From UBA11524 sp964542315 (GTDB lineage: Bacteria > Bacillota > Clostridia > Christensenellales > Aristaeellaceae), in the NCBI GenBank assembly GCA_964542315.1, contig CAZIUA010000062.1, positions 1 to 16,031 on the forward strand: a stretch of 16,031 nt of DNA. The letters run 5' to 3'. A program made the translations under genes and the position numbers. The notes beneath the pieces were generated by a model. That model had not been told where the DNA came from. It was given only the letters and a program-made list of their open reading frames with translations, and ran no database searches. Below are positions 7,193-13,764 of this stretch, piece by piece; position 1 is the stretch's first letter, and each line of letters opens with the position of its first letter.

Positions 7193-7424
7193 CGGCGGCA
7201 AGATCAAGGTCAAGGTGACCATGGACGGCGACAAGATCTCCAAGATCGAGGTGCTGGAGCATGGCGAGACCGCTGGCATCTGCGACGCGGCCTTCAACAC
7301 CCTGCCCGATGCGATCGTCGCTGCGAACGGCACCGCCGGCATCGACGTGGCCTCCGGCGCGACCTACTCCTCCAAGGGCCTGATCGAGGCTGTCGAGAAT
7401 GCCCTGGCTCAGGTGAAGAAGTAA
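7188..7424 (+). pseudogene. FMN-binding domain protein, 5'-truncated
   Basis: This is the C-terminal 78 residues of an FMN_bind domain protein, a family related to RnfG/NqrC and to extracytoplasmic flavoproteins. It begins SFGGKIKVKVTMDGDKISKIEVLEHGET and ends with DVASGATYSSKGLIEAVENALAQVKK. The SGAT motif, at positions corresponding to D-x-x-SGAT, is where ApbE attaches FMN covalently to the Thr in this family. A signal peptide or lipobox, expected at the N-terminus, is absent because the gene is cut at the junction with tatC. The frame stays open upstream to an ATG at 7080, but those 36 residues are merely the antisense of tatC. A good terminator follows. The normal gene would have extended left of 7188. 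Confidence 0.85.
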
Positions 7425-7436
7425 TTTCACACATCG

Positions 7437-7464
7437 CTCCCCTGCTCTGCGGGGGAGTTTTTTT
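7437..7464 (+). terminator. Terminator after the FMN-binding fragment
   Basis: Stem CTCCCC/GGGGAG (7437-7442 with 7452-7457), 9-nt loop, then seven T on the plus strand, 13 nt after the stop codon. It faces the trpB terminator. Confidence 0.85.
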
Positions 7465-7477
7465 GTTCCGCAGCATC

Positions 7478-7520
7478 AAAAAAAGCGGCGCCGCTCTCCT
7501 GTGCAGGGAATGCAGCGCCG
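7478..7520 (-). terminator. Terminator after trpB
   Basis: On the minus strand CGGCGCTGC (7520-7512) pairs with GCGGCGCCG (7494-7486), with one G-T pair and a further inner CCTG/CAGG stem, followed by a run of seven T (7484-7478). It lies 24 nt after the trpB stop. Confidence 0.85.
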
Positions 7521-7543
7521 TTTCGTTTGCCGGTCATGCGGCA

Positions 7544-8761
7544 TCAGAGGCTGAATTGCTCACCATAGCCATAATGCTCGACGATATAGTCCACGTCCTT
7601 ATCGCCGCGACCGGACAGGGTCACGAGGATGGAGCCGGTCTTCATCTCGCGCGCCTTCTTCATCGCGAAGGCCACCGCATGGCTGGATTCCAGCGCAGGG
7701 ATGATGCCTTCATACTTGCTCAGCGCGTAGAAGGCCTCCACCGCCTCGTCATCGGTCACACAGTCGTACTTCACGCGGCCCAGATCGCGCAGATAGGCAT
7801 GCTCTGGGCCTACGGAGGGGTAATCCAGGCCGGATGCAATGGAATATACCGGTGCAGGATCGCCGTTTTCATCCTTGAGCATGATGGACTTGAAGCCATG
7901 CATGACGCCGGGGGTGCCATACTGCATGGAAGCAGCATGATCGCCCAGCTTCGCGCCGCGGCCAAGGGGCTCCACGCCGTAGAGCTCCACCGCGCTGTCC
8001 AGGAAGGGTACGAAAGTTCCCAGACTGTTCGAGCCGCCGCCCACGCACGCGCAGACCACATCCGGCTCCAGGCCGGTCATCTCCTTGAATTGCTCACGCA
8101 TTTCCTGACCGACCACCATCTGGAAGTCACGCACCATCATCGGGAAGGGATGCGGCCCCAGACACGATCCGATGCAGTACACCGCATCCTTGTATTCCTT
8201 CGCATACGCCTCGAAGGCGGCATCCACCGCTTCCTTCAGCGTTTTCAGGCCATGGGTCACGGGCACCACATTCGCGCCCAGGATCTTCATGCGGGTGACA
8301 TTGGGCGCCTGCTTGGCGATGTCCACCTCGCCCATATAGATATCGCATTCCAGCCCGAAAAAGGCCGCCGCGGTCGCCAGCGCCACGCCATGCTGACCCG
8401 CGCCCGTCTCGGCGATGATCTTCTTCTTGCCCATATACTTGGCCAGCAAGCCCTCGCCCATGCAGTGGTTGAGCTTGTGCGCGCCGGTGTGGTTCAGGTC
8501 CTCGCGCTTGACGTAGATCTGCGCGCCGCCGACCTTCCGGCTGAGGCGCTCGCAATGGTACACGGGCGTCGGACGCCCCTGGAAATCACGGCGGATCCGA
8601 CGGAGCTCGTTGATGAACTGCGCACTATGGGCAATGGTCTGATAGGCCTCGGTGATCTCCGCAAAGGCCGCCTTCAGCTCGTCCGGCAGCACCGCTCCGC
8701 CGTACTCGCCAAAGTAGCCCTGCTCATCCGGTGTGTAACGAAGATAGGTACGGTAATCCAT
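7544..8761 (-). CDS. trpB: Tryptophan synthase beta chain
   Basis: PLP enzyme that joins indole and L-serine to make L-tryptophan in the cytoplasm, normally together with TrpA. It has 405 residues, normal for the canonical class. The PLP lysine is K96 in HTGAHKLNH, the catalytic Glu is E118 in AETGAGQHG, and the phosphate-binding loop is GGGSNS at 241-246. GRPTPVYHCERLS and KREDLNHTGAHK place it with canonical TrpB1 rather than the TrpB2 group. The ATG at 8761 has GGAGG 7 nt upstream. There is no trpA or other trp gene nearby, and it has its own promoter and terminator, so it is a single-gene unit. It may salvage indole from the environment, or trpA may be elsewhere. No T-box or trp leader fits in the short 5' region. 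Confidence 0.95.
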   Translation of the reverse strand: MDYRTYLRYTPDEQGYFGEYGGAVLPDELKAAFAEITEAYQTIAHSAQFINELRRIRRDFQGRPTPVYHCERLSRKVGGAQIYVKREDLNHTGAHKLNHCMGEGLLAKYMGKKKIIAETGAGQHGVALATAAAFFGLECDIYMGEVDIAKQAPNVTRMKILGANVVPVTHGLKTLKEAVDAAFEAYAKEYKDAVYCIGSCLGPHPFPMMVRDFQMVVGQEMREQFKEMTGLEPDVVCACVGGGSNSLGTFVPFLDSAVELYGVEPLGRGAKLGDHAASMQYGTPGVMHGFKSIMLKDENGDPAPVYSIASGLDYPSVGPEHAYLRDLGRVKYDCVTDDEAVEAFYALSKYEGIIPALESSHAVAFAMKKAREMKTGSILVTLSGRGDKDVDYIVEHYGYGEQFSL

Positions 8762-8792
8762 ATTGCGACCTCCTCTATGAAAATGATATACG

Positions 8793-8801
8793 ATTATATC
8801 A
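8793..8801 (-). promoter_or_regulatory. Probable trpB promoter (extended -10)
   Basis: On the minus strand TGATATAAT (8801-8793) is an extended -10 element, TGn plus a perfect TATAAT. The -35 region is weak, with nothing close to TTGACA at 16-18 bp. The predicted start point near 8786 leaves a leader of about 25 nt, which holds only the ribosome site. Confidence 0.6.
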
Positions 8802-8872
8802 CATTTTTCGCCCCGCGGTTGTTCATCCTATGTTTTTGTTTTTCCAGATCCGCCATGAAGGCACTTTCCGCG

Positions 8873-8901
8873 TTGACGCACCCTGCCGAACATGATAAAA
8901 T
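8873..8901 (+). promoter_or_regulatory. Promoter of the small membrane protein gene
   Basis: TTGACG (8873-8878) and TAAAAT (8896-8901) are separated by 17 bp, with a TGn extension in front of the -10 box. The start point would fall near 8908, only 6 nt before the first ATG (8914). This argues either for translation from the second ATG at 8932 or for an alternative promoter. Confidence 0.6.
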
Positions 8902-8913
8902 AGGAGCACTCCG

Positions 8914-9345
8914 ATGAACGAAGGTGACACGATGCAGAACGATGAAAAACACCACTCCCCTTATCGCGGCTTTGCAGTCACGCTGATCGCCCTGATCGCC
9001 GTTCCCGCCGTCTTTTACTGGCTGATCTACCTGCTGCAGGCCGAATACCTCCACACGTCCCACGCGCTGAATGTCGCCTCGGCGAAGGTGCTGGGCTGCG
9101 GCTGCGGCGCGATCTTTCACCTGATGTGCCTGGTGTCCGGCGCACTGCGTCCGGGCTGGCAGGCGGTGAAATACCGCATGCGCGAATTCCGCGAGAACCT
9201 CATCGTCGGCATCGGATATGCCTTCGAGAGCTATTGGGAGGACATCCGCACCGACGGCGTCACTTTCCTGATCTCCTTTGCGGTGATCGCCGTGAACCTC
9301 GCCATCACCCTGGATGGCCTGTTCGACGCACTGGGGATGCTGTGA
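8914..9345 (+). CDS. Small three-helix membrane protein, function unknown
   Basis: I do not recognise a family. It has 143 residues with three predicted membrane helices at about 20-41, 56-77 and 116-137. A basic/acidic stretch between helices 2 and 3 contains KYRMREFRENLIVG and FESYWEDIRTDG. Helix 2 begins with a Cys pair (GCGCG, about 61-65). The N-terminus is polar and has no signal peptide. Two starts are possible. ATG 8914 has AGGAG 7 nt upstream. ATG 8932 (MQNDEKHHSPYRGF, 137 residues) has AAGGTGA 4 nt upstream and fits the predicted transcription start better. It forms a single-gene unit with its own promoter and a strong terminator, divergent from trpB and convergent with the MATE gene. 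Composition resembles its neighbours, so it looks native and intact. Confidence 0.75.
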   Translation: MNEGDTMQNDEKHHSPYRGFAVTLIALIAVPAVFYWLIYLLQAEYLHTSHALNVASAKVLGCGCGAIFHLMCLVSGALRPGWQAVKYRMREFRENLIVGIGYAFESYWEDIRTDGVTFLISFAVIAVNLAITLDGLFDALGML

Positions 9346-9375
9346 GAGCCTTCATCCCTGATGGACAATTCAAAA

Positions 9376-9416
9376 CCGCTCCGTCCCTGCACAACGAGGG
9401 ACGGAGCGGCCTTTTT
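9376..9416 (+). terminator. Strong terminator between the membrane protein and MATE genes
   Basis: A 13-bp perfect stem (CCGCTCCGTCCCT with AGGGACGGAGCGG), 8-nt loop, then CC and five T on the plus strand. Four A directly upstream mean it may also stop leftward transcription from the MATE gene, whose stop codon is at 9434. Confidence 0.88.
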
Positions 9417-9433
9417 GATTTCCGAATTGCTTG

Positions 9434-10768
9434 TCAATAATGATACTTCTTGCGCTTGAGGACGAGGAATACGCCCACGAGCACCATGGCCATGAATTCC
9501 GCCACGATGATGGACATCCACACGCCGTCGATCTCCCAGATCATGGGGAGCAGCAGCACCGCGGCGATCTGGAACACCAGCGTACGCAGGAAGGAGATCA
9601 GCGCCGAGGTCAGGCCATCGCTCAGGGCGGTGAAGAAGCCCGAACCGAAGATGGCGAAGCCCATGAACAGGAACGACACCGCAAAAATGCGGAAGCCGGA
9701 CACCGTCAGTTCCATCAATTCCGGGTCTTTCTGGACGAAGATGGCCGCCAGCGGCGTCGCCAGCAGCTCGCTGAGCAGCACCATCACCACACCGCAGCTG
9801 CCGATGAGGATGAGGCTCTTGCGCAGCAGGCTTTTCAGCTCCGCATGGTTCTGCGCGCCGTAATGATAGCCCGTCACCGGCGCTGTGCCGATGCTGTAGC
9901 CGATGAACGCCGCGGAGAAGATCATGCTGACGTACATCATCACGCCATAGGCCGCGACGCCGTTCTCCCCGGCATATTTCAGCAGCTGCAGGTTGTAGAG
10001 CATACCCACCAGGCTCATGGACACATTGCTCATGAACTCCGACGAGCCATTCACGCAGGCCTTCCCCAGCGCACGGCCGTCAAAATGCGTGCGGCCAAGG
10101 CGCAGGATGCTGCTGTTGGGGCGCAGGAAGTAGATCAGCGGGATAATGCCGCCCACCACCTGGCTCATGGCCGTGGCAAAGGCCGCACCGGCCAGCTTGT
10201 ATTCCGCAGGCAGGAGGATGACCAGCACGGCATCCAGCACCATATTCGTCACACCCGAGGACAGGGTGACATACAGGCCCAGCTGGGGCTTTTCCGCCGT
10301 GACGAAGAAGCTCTGGAACATCATCTGCAGCACATAGAAGGGCAGCGCCGCCAGGATGATGCGCCCGTAGACGATGCAGTGCTCCAGCAATTCGCCCTCC
10401 GCGCCCATCAGCACCGCGACCGGGCGGATGAACACGATGCCCAGCACCGCAAACAGCACGCCCAGACCGGCACAGACATAGACAAAGAGGGAGAACAGGC
10501 GGTTTGCGCGGGCCTTGTCGCCCTCGCCCAGCGCCATGGACACAATGGCCGTGCCGCCCGTGCCGAACATGAAGCCCACCGTGCCCAGGAGCATCAGGAA
10601 GGGATAGATCAGGTTCAGGGCGGCGAAGGGCGTTTTGCCTGCATAGTTGGAAACGAAGAAGCCGTCCACCACGCCATAGATGGACGTGAAGATCATCATG
10701 GCGATGGAGGGCAGGGTAAATCAGATCAGCCGCTTATAGTCGAAGTGATCCGAAAGCTGAATGCGCAT
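9434..10768 (-). pseudogene. MATE-family efflux transporter with in-frame stop at codon 16
   Basis: MATE proteins export drugs or other organic compounds using a Na+ or H+ gradient. The full frame from ATG 10768 would be 444 residues, normal for MATE, with about 12 membrane helices. Features include FTLPSI...SIYGVVDGFFVS near the N-terminus, MFGTGGTAIVSMALGEGD in the first half, and a second repeat with GYSIGTAPVTGYHYGAQN. The ATG at 10768 has AGGAGGT 4 nt upstream and lies 15 nt after uxuB, so it was probably the last gene of that unit. Codon 16 (10723-10721) is TGA, just after the peptide ending DYKRLI and before FTLPSI; one C-to-T change from CGA would explain it. The downstream part can restart only at ATG 10699 or 10696, with no ribosome site and part of TM1 lost. 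The rest of the frame is intact, so the change is recent or a sequencing error. Confidence 0.85.
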
Positions 10769-10783
10769 AGGACCTCCTGTGTT

Positions 10784-12397
10784 TTATCCAATTACCTTGA
10801 TCAGCGTCGCGCGGACAGCGCCCGGGCCAGCCAGCATGTCGCGCAGGTAGCCCTCGATCTTCTCCGCCAGACCTGCCTGATGCAGATCCACGCCGAAGAG
10901 CACCTCGTTGCTGAGGATGCCGTCCAGCTTGCCGGCGCAGGACGCCGGATCGCCCAGGGTAATGCCAGCCAGTTCCGCCTGAAGGGTCGCCAGCATGGGA
11001 TCGGAGGACACGGGCATATTCTGGCCCTCATCGTCCACCGCCAACAGATAGCGCAGCCAGCCCGCGATCGCCAGGGGGATGGCCGTCAGCGTGGACGCAT
11101 CCTTCTCCGGATCAGCCATGTAGCTCTTGATCGTTTCGCCAAAGCGGATGGCGACCTTCTGGGACGTGTCCGTGGCGATGCGCTGGGGTGCGTCCGGGAT
11201 GAAGGGATTGGGCAGACGCTGCACCACCACCTCATCGATGAAGGCGCGCGGGTCGATGATGCGGGGATCCACCACCACGGGCAGACCCTCGGTATAGCCG
11301 ATGGTCTTGACCAGCTTGACCAGCTGGGCATCCTTCATTTCCGCCGCAATGGAGGTATACCCCAGCAGGCAGCCGAACACAGCCAGCGCGGTATGCAGGG
11401 GGTTGAGGCAGGTGGTGACCTTCATCCGCTCGGTCATGTTGACGGTCTCACGGTCGGTCATGTACACGCCGGCCTTCTCCAGCGCAGGACGGCCATTGGG
11501 GAAGCGATCCTCCACCACCAGGTACTGGGGCGCTTCCGCATTGACGAAGGGCGCGATGAAGGTGTTGCGGCTGGTCACGATGGGCGCCATGTCCTCCACG
11601 CCCTGCTCGGTCAGCTGCGTCTGGATCACATCCGCCGGACGGGGCGTGATCTTGTCGATCATGCTCCAGGGGAAGGACACCTGCGTTTCATCCTTCACCC
11701 ATGCGGCGAAGGATGCCGGCACATGGCCTGCTTCCACCCAGCCATCCACGATGGTCGTCACGGATGCACGCAGCTTCTCGCCATTGTGGGAGCAGTTGTC
11801 CATGGACACCATGGCAATGGGCTGAGCACCTGCCTGATAGCGCGCATAGAGCATCGCCGCCACCACGGACATGGCATGACGCGCCTTTTCAGGGCCGTCC
11901 GCGATGTCCTGGGTGACCACGGGCATGGTCTCGCCCTTCACATTGGTCAGCGCATAGCCCTTCTCAGTGATGGTGAAGGACGCCATCTGCAGCGAGGGAT
12001 TAGTGAAGCAAGCCTTCAGCGCCTCCCACTGCGCGGCATCGGAGGAATCCGCACGCAGGCCCTTGGCGATGGAGGCAATGACCTCCTTGCGGGTGGAGCC
12101 GTCGGGCAGGAGCGTCACCATGAGGGTCATGGAATCAAAGGGGTCGTAGATCTTGCTGATGATGTCGTAGTCGAAGGTCTCCGCCGCGACGATGCCGGTA
12201 TCCGTCAGGCCGGCATTGAGCAGGTGCTGCTGGAGCGCAGCGATAAAGCCGCGGAAGATATTGCCCGCGCCGAAATGCACCCAGGTCGGTGCCTTCTCCG
12301 TGCGCTCGCGCATGGTCTGCCAGTCATAACCGGGCAGCGTGATGTCCGCCTTTGCATAGGCGGCAGTATCCTGGATCCCCTGATAAGAAAGCTTCAT
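10784..12397 (-). CDS. uxuB: Fructuronate reductase / mannitol dehydrogenase family protein
   Basis: NAD-dependent long-chain polyol dehydrogenase. Beside uxuA the likely role is reduction of D-fructuronate to D-mannonate in glucuronate catabolism. It has 537 residues from the ATG at 12397. A GTG directly in front (12400) is also possible; GGAGG lies 9 nt before the ATG and 6 before the GTG. The Rossmann motif VHFGAGNIFRGF lies near residues 40-51. The catalytic region is MKVTTCLNPLHTALAVFGCLLGY, where Lys, Asn and His should be the catalytic triad of the family; here five residues separate Lys and Asn where I expect four. It lies 99 nt downstream of uxuA with its own promoter, and 15 nt upstream of the MATE gene. 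Strict substrate (fructuronate, tagaturonate or mannitol) cannot be read from sequence; the uxuA neighbour favours fructuronate. Confidence 0.88.
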   Translation of the reverse strand: MKLSYQGIQDTAAYAKADITLPGYDWQTMRERTEKAPTWVHFGAGNIFRGFIAALQQHLLNAGLTDTGIVAAETFDYDIISKIYDPFDSMTLMVTLLPDGSTRKEVIASIAKGLRADSSDAAQWEALKACFTNPSLQMASFTITEKGYALTNVKGETMPVVTQDIADGPEKARHAMSVVAAMLYARYQAGAQPIAMVSMDNCSHNGEKLRASVTTIVDGWVEAGHVPASFAAWVKDETQVSFPWSMIDKITPRPADVIQTQLTEQGVEDMAPIVTSRNTFIAPFVNAEAPQYLVVEDRFPNGRPALEKAGVYMTDRETVNMTERMKVTTCLNPLHTALAVFGCLLGYTSIAAEMKDAQLVKLVKTIGYTEGLPVVVDPRIIDPRAFIDEVVVQRLPNPFIPDAPQRIATDTSQKVAIRFGETIKSYMADPEKDASTLTAIPLAIAGWLRYLLAVDDEGQNMPVSSDPMLATLQAELAGITLGDPASCAGKLDGILSNEVLFGVDLHQAGLAEKIEGYLRDMLAGPGAVRATLIKVIG

Positions 12398-12420
12398 CAC
12401 TGTGTTCCTCCGTCAAAAAG

Positions 12421-12461
12421 GGTCGGTGGTTTGTGAGAACAGACCCACTATACCACCGACC
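12421..12461 (-). terminator. Inverted repeat between uxuA and uxuB (terminator-like / operator-like)
   Basis: A 10-bp perfect inverted repeat, GGTCGGTGGT (12421-12430) and ACCACCGACC (12452-12461), with a 21-nt loop. On the minus strand it is followed by CTTTTT, so read-through RNA from uxuA, whose stop is at 12497, could form a terminator. The uxuB promoter -10 box lies inside the loop, so RNA started there would lack one arm. Alternatively the arms, 31 bp apart, may be paired protein-binding half-sites. Confidence 0.6.
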
Positions 12462-12475
12462 TTGTGTTTCGTCAA
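12447..12475 (-). promoter_or_regulatory. Internal promoter of uxuB
   Basis: On the minus strand TTGACG (12475-12470) and TATAGT (12452-12447) are separated by 17 bp. The predicted start point is near 12440, leaving about 43 nt before the uxuB ATG. One arm of the flanking inverted repeat occupies the spacer next to the -10 box; the other lies at about +11 to +20. This arrangement would allow repression by a bound protein. Confidence 0.68.
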
Positions 12476-12496
12476 TTATTTTTCGTGTTTTTCTGC

Positions 12497-13576
12497 TCAG
12501 CGCTGACCATAGGTCTTGCACAGGGCTTCCCAGATGCCGTTGAGGTAGGTGGCACCCAGCGCGCGGTCGTACAGGCCATAGCCGGGACGGCCTTCCTCAT
12601 CCCAGATCATGCGGCCATGGTCGGGGCGGATGTAGGTGTCGGGGCAGGTGTCGTAGATCGCCTTCATGATCTCGAACATGTCCAGATCGCCGGTGGAGGA
12701 CAGGTGCGCTGCCTCACGGAAGTGGCGGTAGCCCAGGTACTTCACGTTGCGGACGTGCATCGCGCCGATGCGGTCCATCTCGCCGAAGTGGCGGATGATG
12801 GCGGGGATGTCATTCTCCGGATTGGAGCCCAGGGAGCCGGTGCAGAGGCACAGGGTGTTCGCGGGGCTGTCATAGAGCTTGACGATCTTGTCGTAATCCT
12901 CCTGGCTGTGGGCGATGCGGGGCAGGCCGAAGATGGGCCAGGCGGGATCGTCGGGATGGCAGGCCAGCTTCACGCCGACTTCCTCACACACGGGGCAGAC
13001 TCGCTCCAGGAAGTACTTGTAGTTCTCGCGCAGCATATCGGGGGTGATGCCCTCGTACTGCTTCAGGGTCGTCTCCAGCTGCGCCAGGCGCTCGGGCTCC
13101 CAGCCGGGCAGGGTGAAGCCCTTAGAATCCTCCGCAGTGCGGCGGACGATCTCCATGGGGCCCATTTCGCCCAGATCCTTCTCATCGAAGTACAGGGAGT
13201 TGGAGCCATCCTCCTCGATGACGCGCGCCAGGTCGGTACGCAGCCAGTCGAACACGGGCATGAAGTTATACACGATGACCTTCACGCCATACTTGGCCAG
13301 GGTGCGGACGGTGGAGCAGTAGTTCTTGATGTACTCATCGCGGGTGGGCAGGCCCATCTTGATGTCCTCATGGACGTTGACGGACTCGATCACTTCCAAC
13401 TCCAGGCCATGGGCATGGACGTAATCCACCAGCTCCTTGACCTCTTCCTCAGGCCAGTCCACGCCGGCGGGCTTATCCAGCAGGCCCATCAGGCCGGACA
13501 TGCCGGGGATCTGCTTGACATACTTCAGCGCGATGGGGTCGGTATCCTTGCCATACCAGCGGAAGGTCATTTTCAT
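12497..13576 (-). CDS. uxuA: Mannonate dehydratase
   Basis: Dehydrates D-mannonate to 2-keto-3-deoxy-D-gluconate, the step after UxuB in glucuronate breakdown, in the cytoplasm. It has 359 residues, as in the UxuA family (about 350-400), a TIM-barrel enzyme needing Mn2+ or Fe2+. It begins MKMTFRWYGKDTDPIALKYVKQIPG, a strong family pattern. Likely metal ligands are the conserved His in LACHPDDP, Cys in LCLCTGSLG, His in AMHVRNV, and the Asp/His of YIRPDHGRM. The ATG at 13576 has AAAGGAGAG about 7 nt upstream. It is the first gene after its promoter (about 86 nt leader), 188 nt from fbp. The enzyme and uxuB together feed hexuronate carbon into the KDG pathway; kdgK and kdgA are not in the window. 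Confidence 0.95.
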   Translation of the reverse strand: MKMTFRWYGKDTDPIALKYVKQIPGMSGLMGLLDKPAGVDWPEEEVKELVDYVHAHGLELEVIESVNVHEDIKMGLPTRDEYIKNYCSTVRTLAKYGVKVIVYNFMPVFDWLRTDLARVIEEDGSNSLYFDEKDLGEMGPMEIVRRTAEDSKGFTLPGWEPERLAQLETTLKQYEGITPDMLRENYKYFLERVCPVCEEVGVKLACHPDDPAWPIFGLPRIAHSQEDYDKIVKLYDSPANTLCLCTGSLGSNPENDIPAIIRHFGEMDRIGAMHVRNVKYLGYRHFREAAHLSSTGDLDMFEIMKAIYDTCPDTYIRPDHGRMIWDEEGRPGYGLYDRALGATYLNGIWEALCKTYGQR

Positions 13577-13668
13577 GTGCGTTCTCTCCTTTTATTGTCG
13601 TGGCGTTGCAGCCACCTTGGTTTGAAGGGGACGTGAAGCACGCATCGGCATGCACTCACAGTATTTAC

Positions 13669-13698
13669 ATTATAGCATGAACGGCGCGCCATTGTAAA
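13669..13698 (-). promoter_or_regulatory. Promoter of uxuA
   Basis: On the minus strand TTTACA (13698-13693) and TATAAT (13674-13669) are separated by 18 bp, with TGC in front of the -10 box (extended -10). The palindrome GGCGCGCC lies in the spacer (13683-13690). The start point is near 13662. The leader of about 86 nt contains a small GTGGC/GCCAC inverted repeat at 13600-13615. Confidence 0.7.
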
Positions 13699-13724
13699 CC
13701 GTCCTCACGGCAGAAACCGCCCTA

Positions 13725-13750
13725 ATTCGCGTCACACCTGTGTCGCGAAT
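13725..13750. promoter_or_regulatory. 26-bp palindrome between fbp and the uxuA promoter
   Basis: ATTCGCG-T-CACA-CC-TGTG-T-CGCGAAT: a 26-bp inverted repeat symmetric except for the central CC and one T/T pair. It starts 14 bp past the fbp stop and ends 26 bp upstream of the uxuA -35 box. No T-run follows on either strand, so it is a poor intrinsic terminator. Its symmetry and placement suit binding of a dimeric regulator, possibly for the uxu genes. No regulator gene is in the window. Confidence 0.5.
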
Positions 13751-13764
13751 GGCCGCCCATCCCG

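Noticed and set aside
7080..7424. A 114-codon protein starting at ATG 7080 with the FMN-binding domain
   Set aside because: The first 36 residues are the antisense of tatC and match nothing in the FMN family; the real gene is cut at about 7188.
7544..8761. TrpB2-type or other PLP-fold II enzyme
   Set aside because: The HTGAHKLNH and GGGSNS motifs and the 405-residue length fit canonical TrpB1.
8762..8872. T-box, trp leader or riboswitch in front of trpB
   Set aside because: The predicted leader is only about 25 nt and has no stem, Trp codons or specifier motif.
6473..8917. An 814-codon plus-strand open frame spanning the tatC fragment, the FMN fragment and trpB
   Set aside because: It is antisense to two genes, passes in another frame through the FMN fragment and over two terminators; there is no protein-family signal.
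10721..10723. TGA read as an amino acid (recoding) in the MATE gene
   Set aside because: Several neighbouring genes end in TGA at the expected family C-terminus, and there is no sign of a selenocysteine element or of a UGA-recoding code.
9431..12436. A 1001-codon open frame on the plus strand, opposite the MATE and uxuB genes
   Set aside because: It is the antisense of two clear genes, rich in His, Gly, Gln and Arg with no domain, and crosses the gap between them. Long antisense frames are expected in GC-rich genes.
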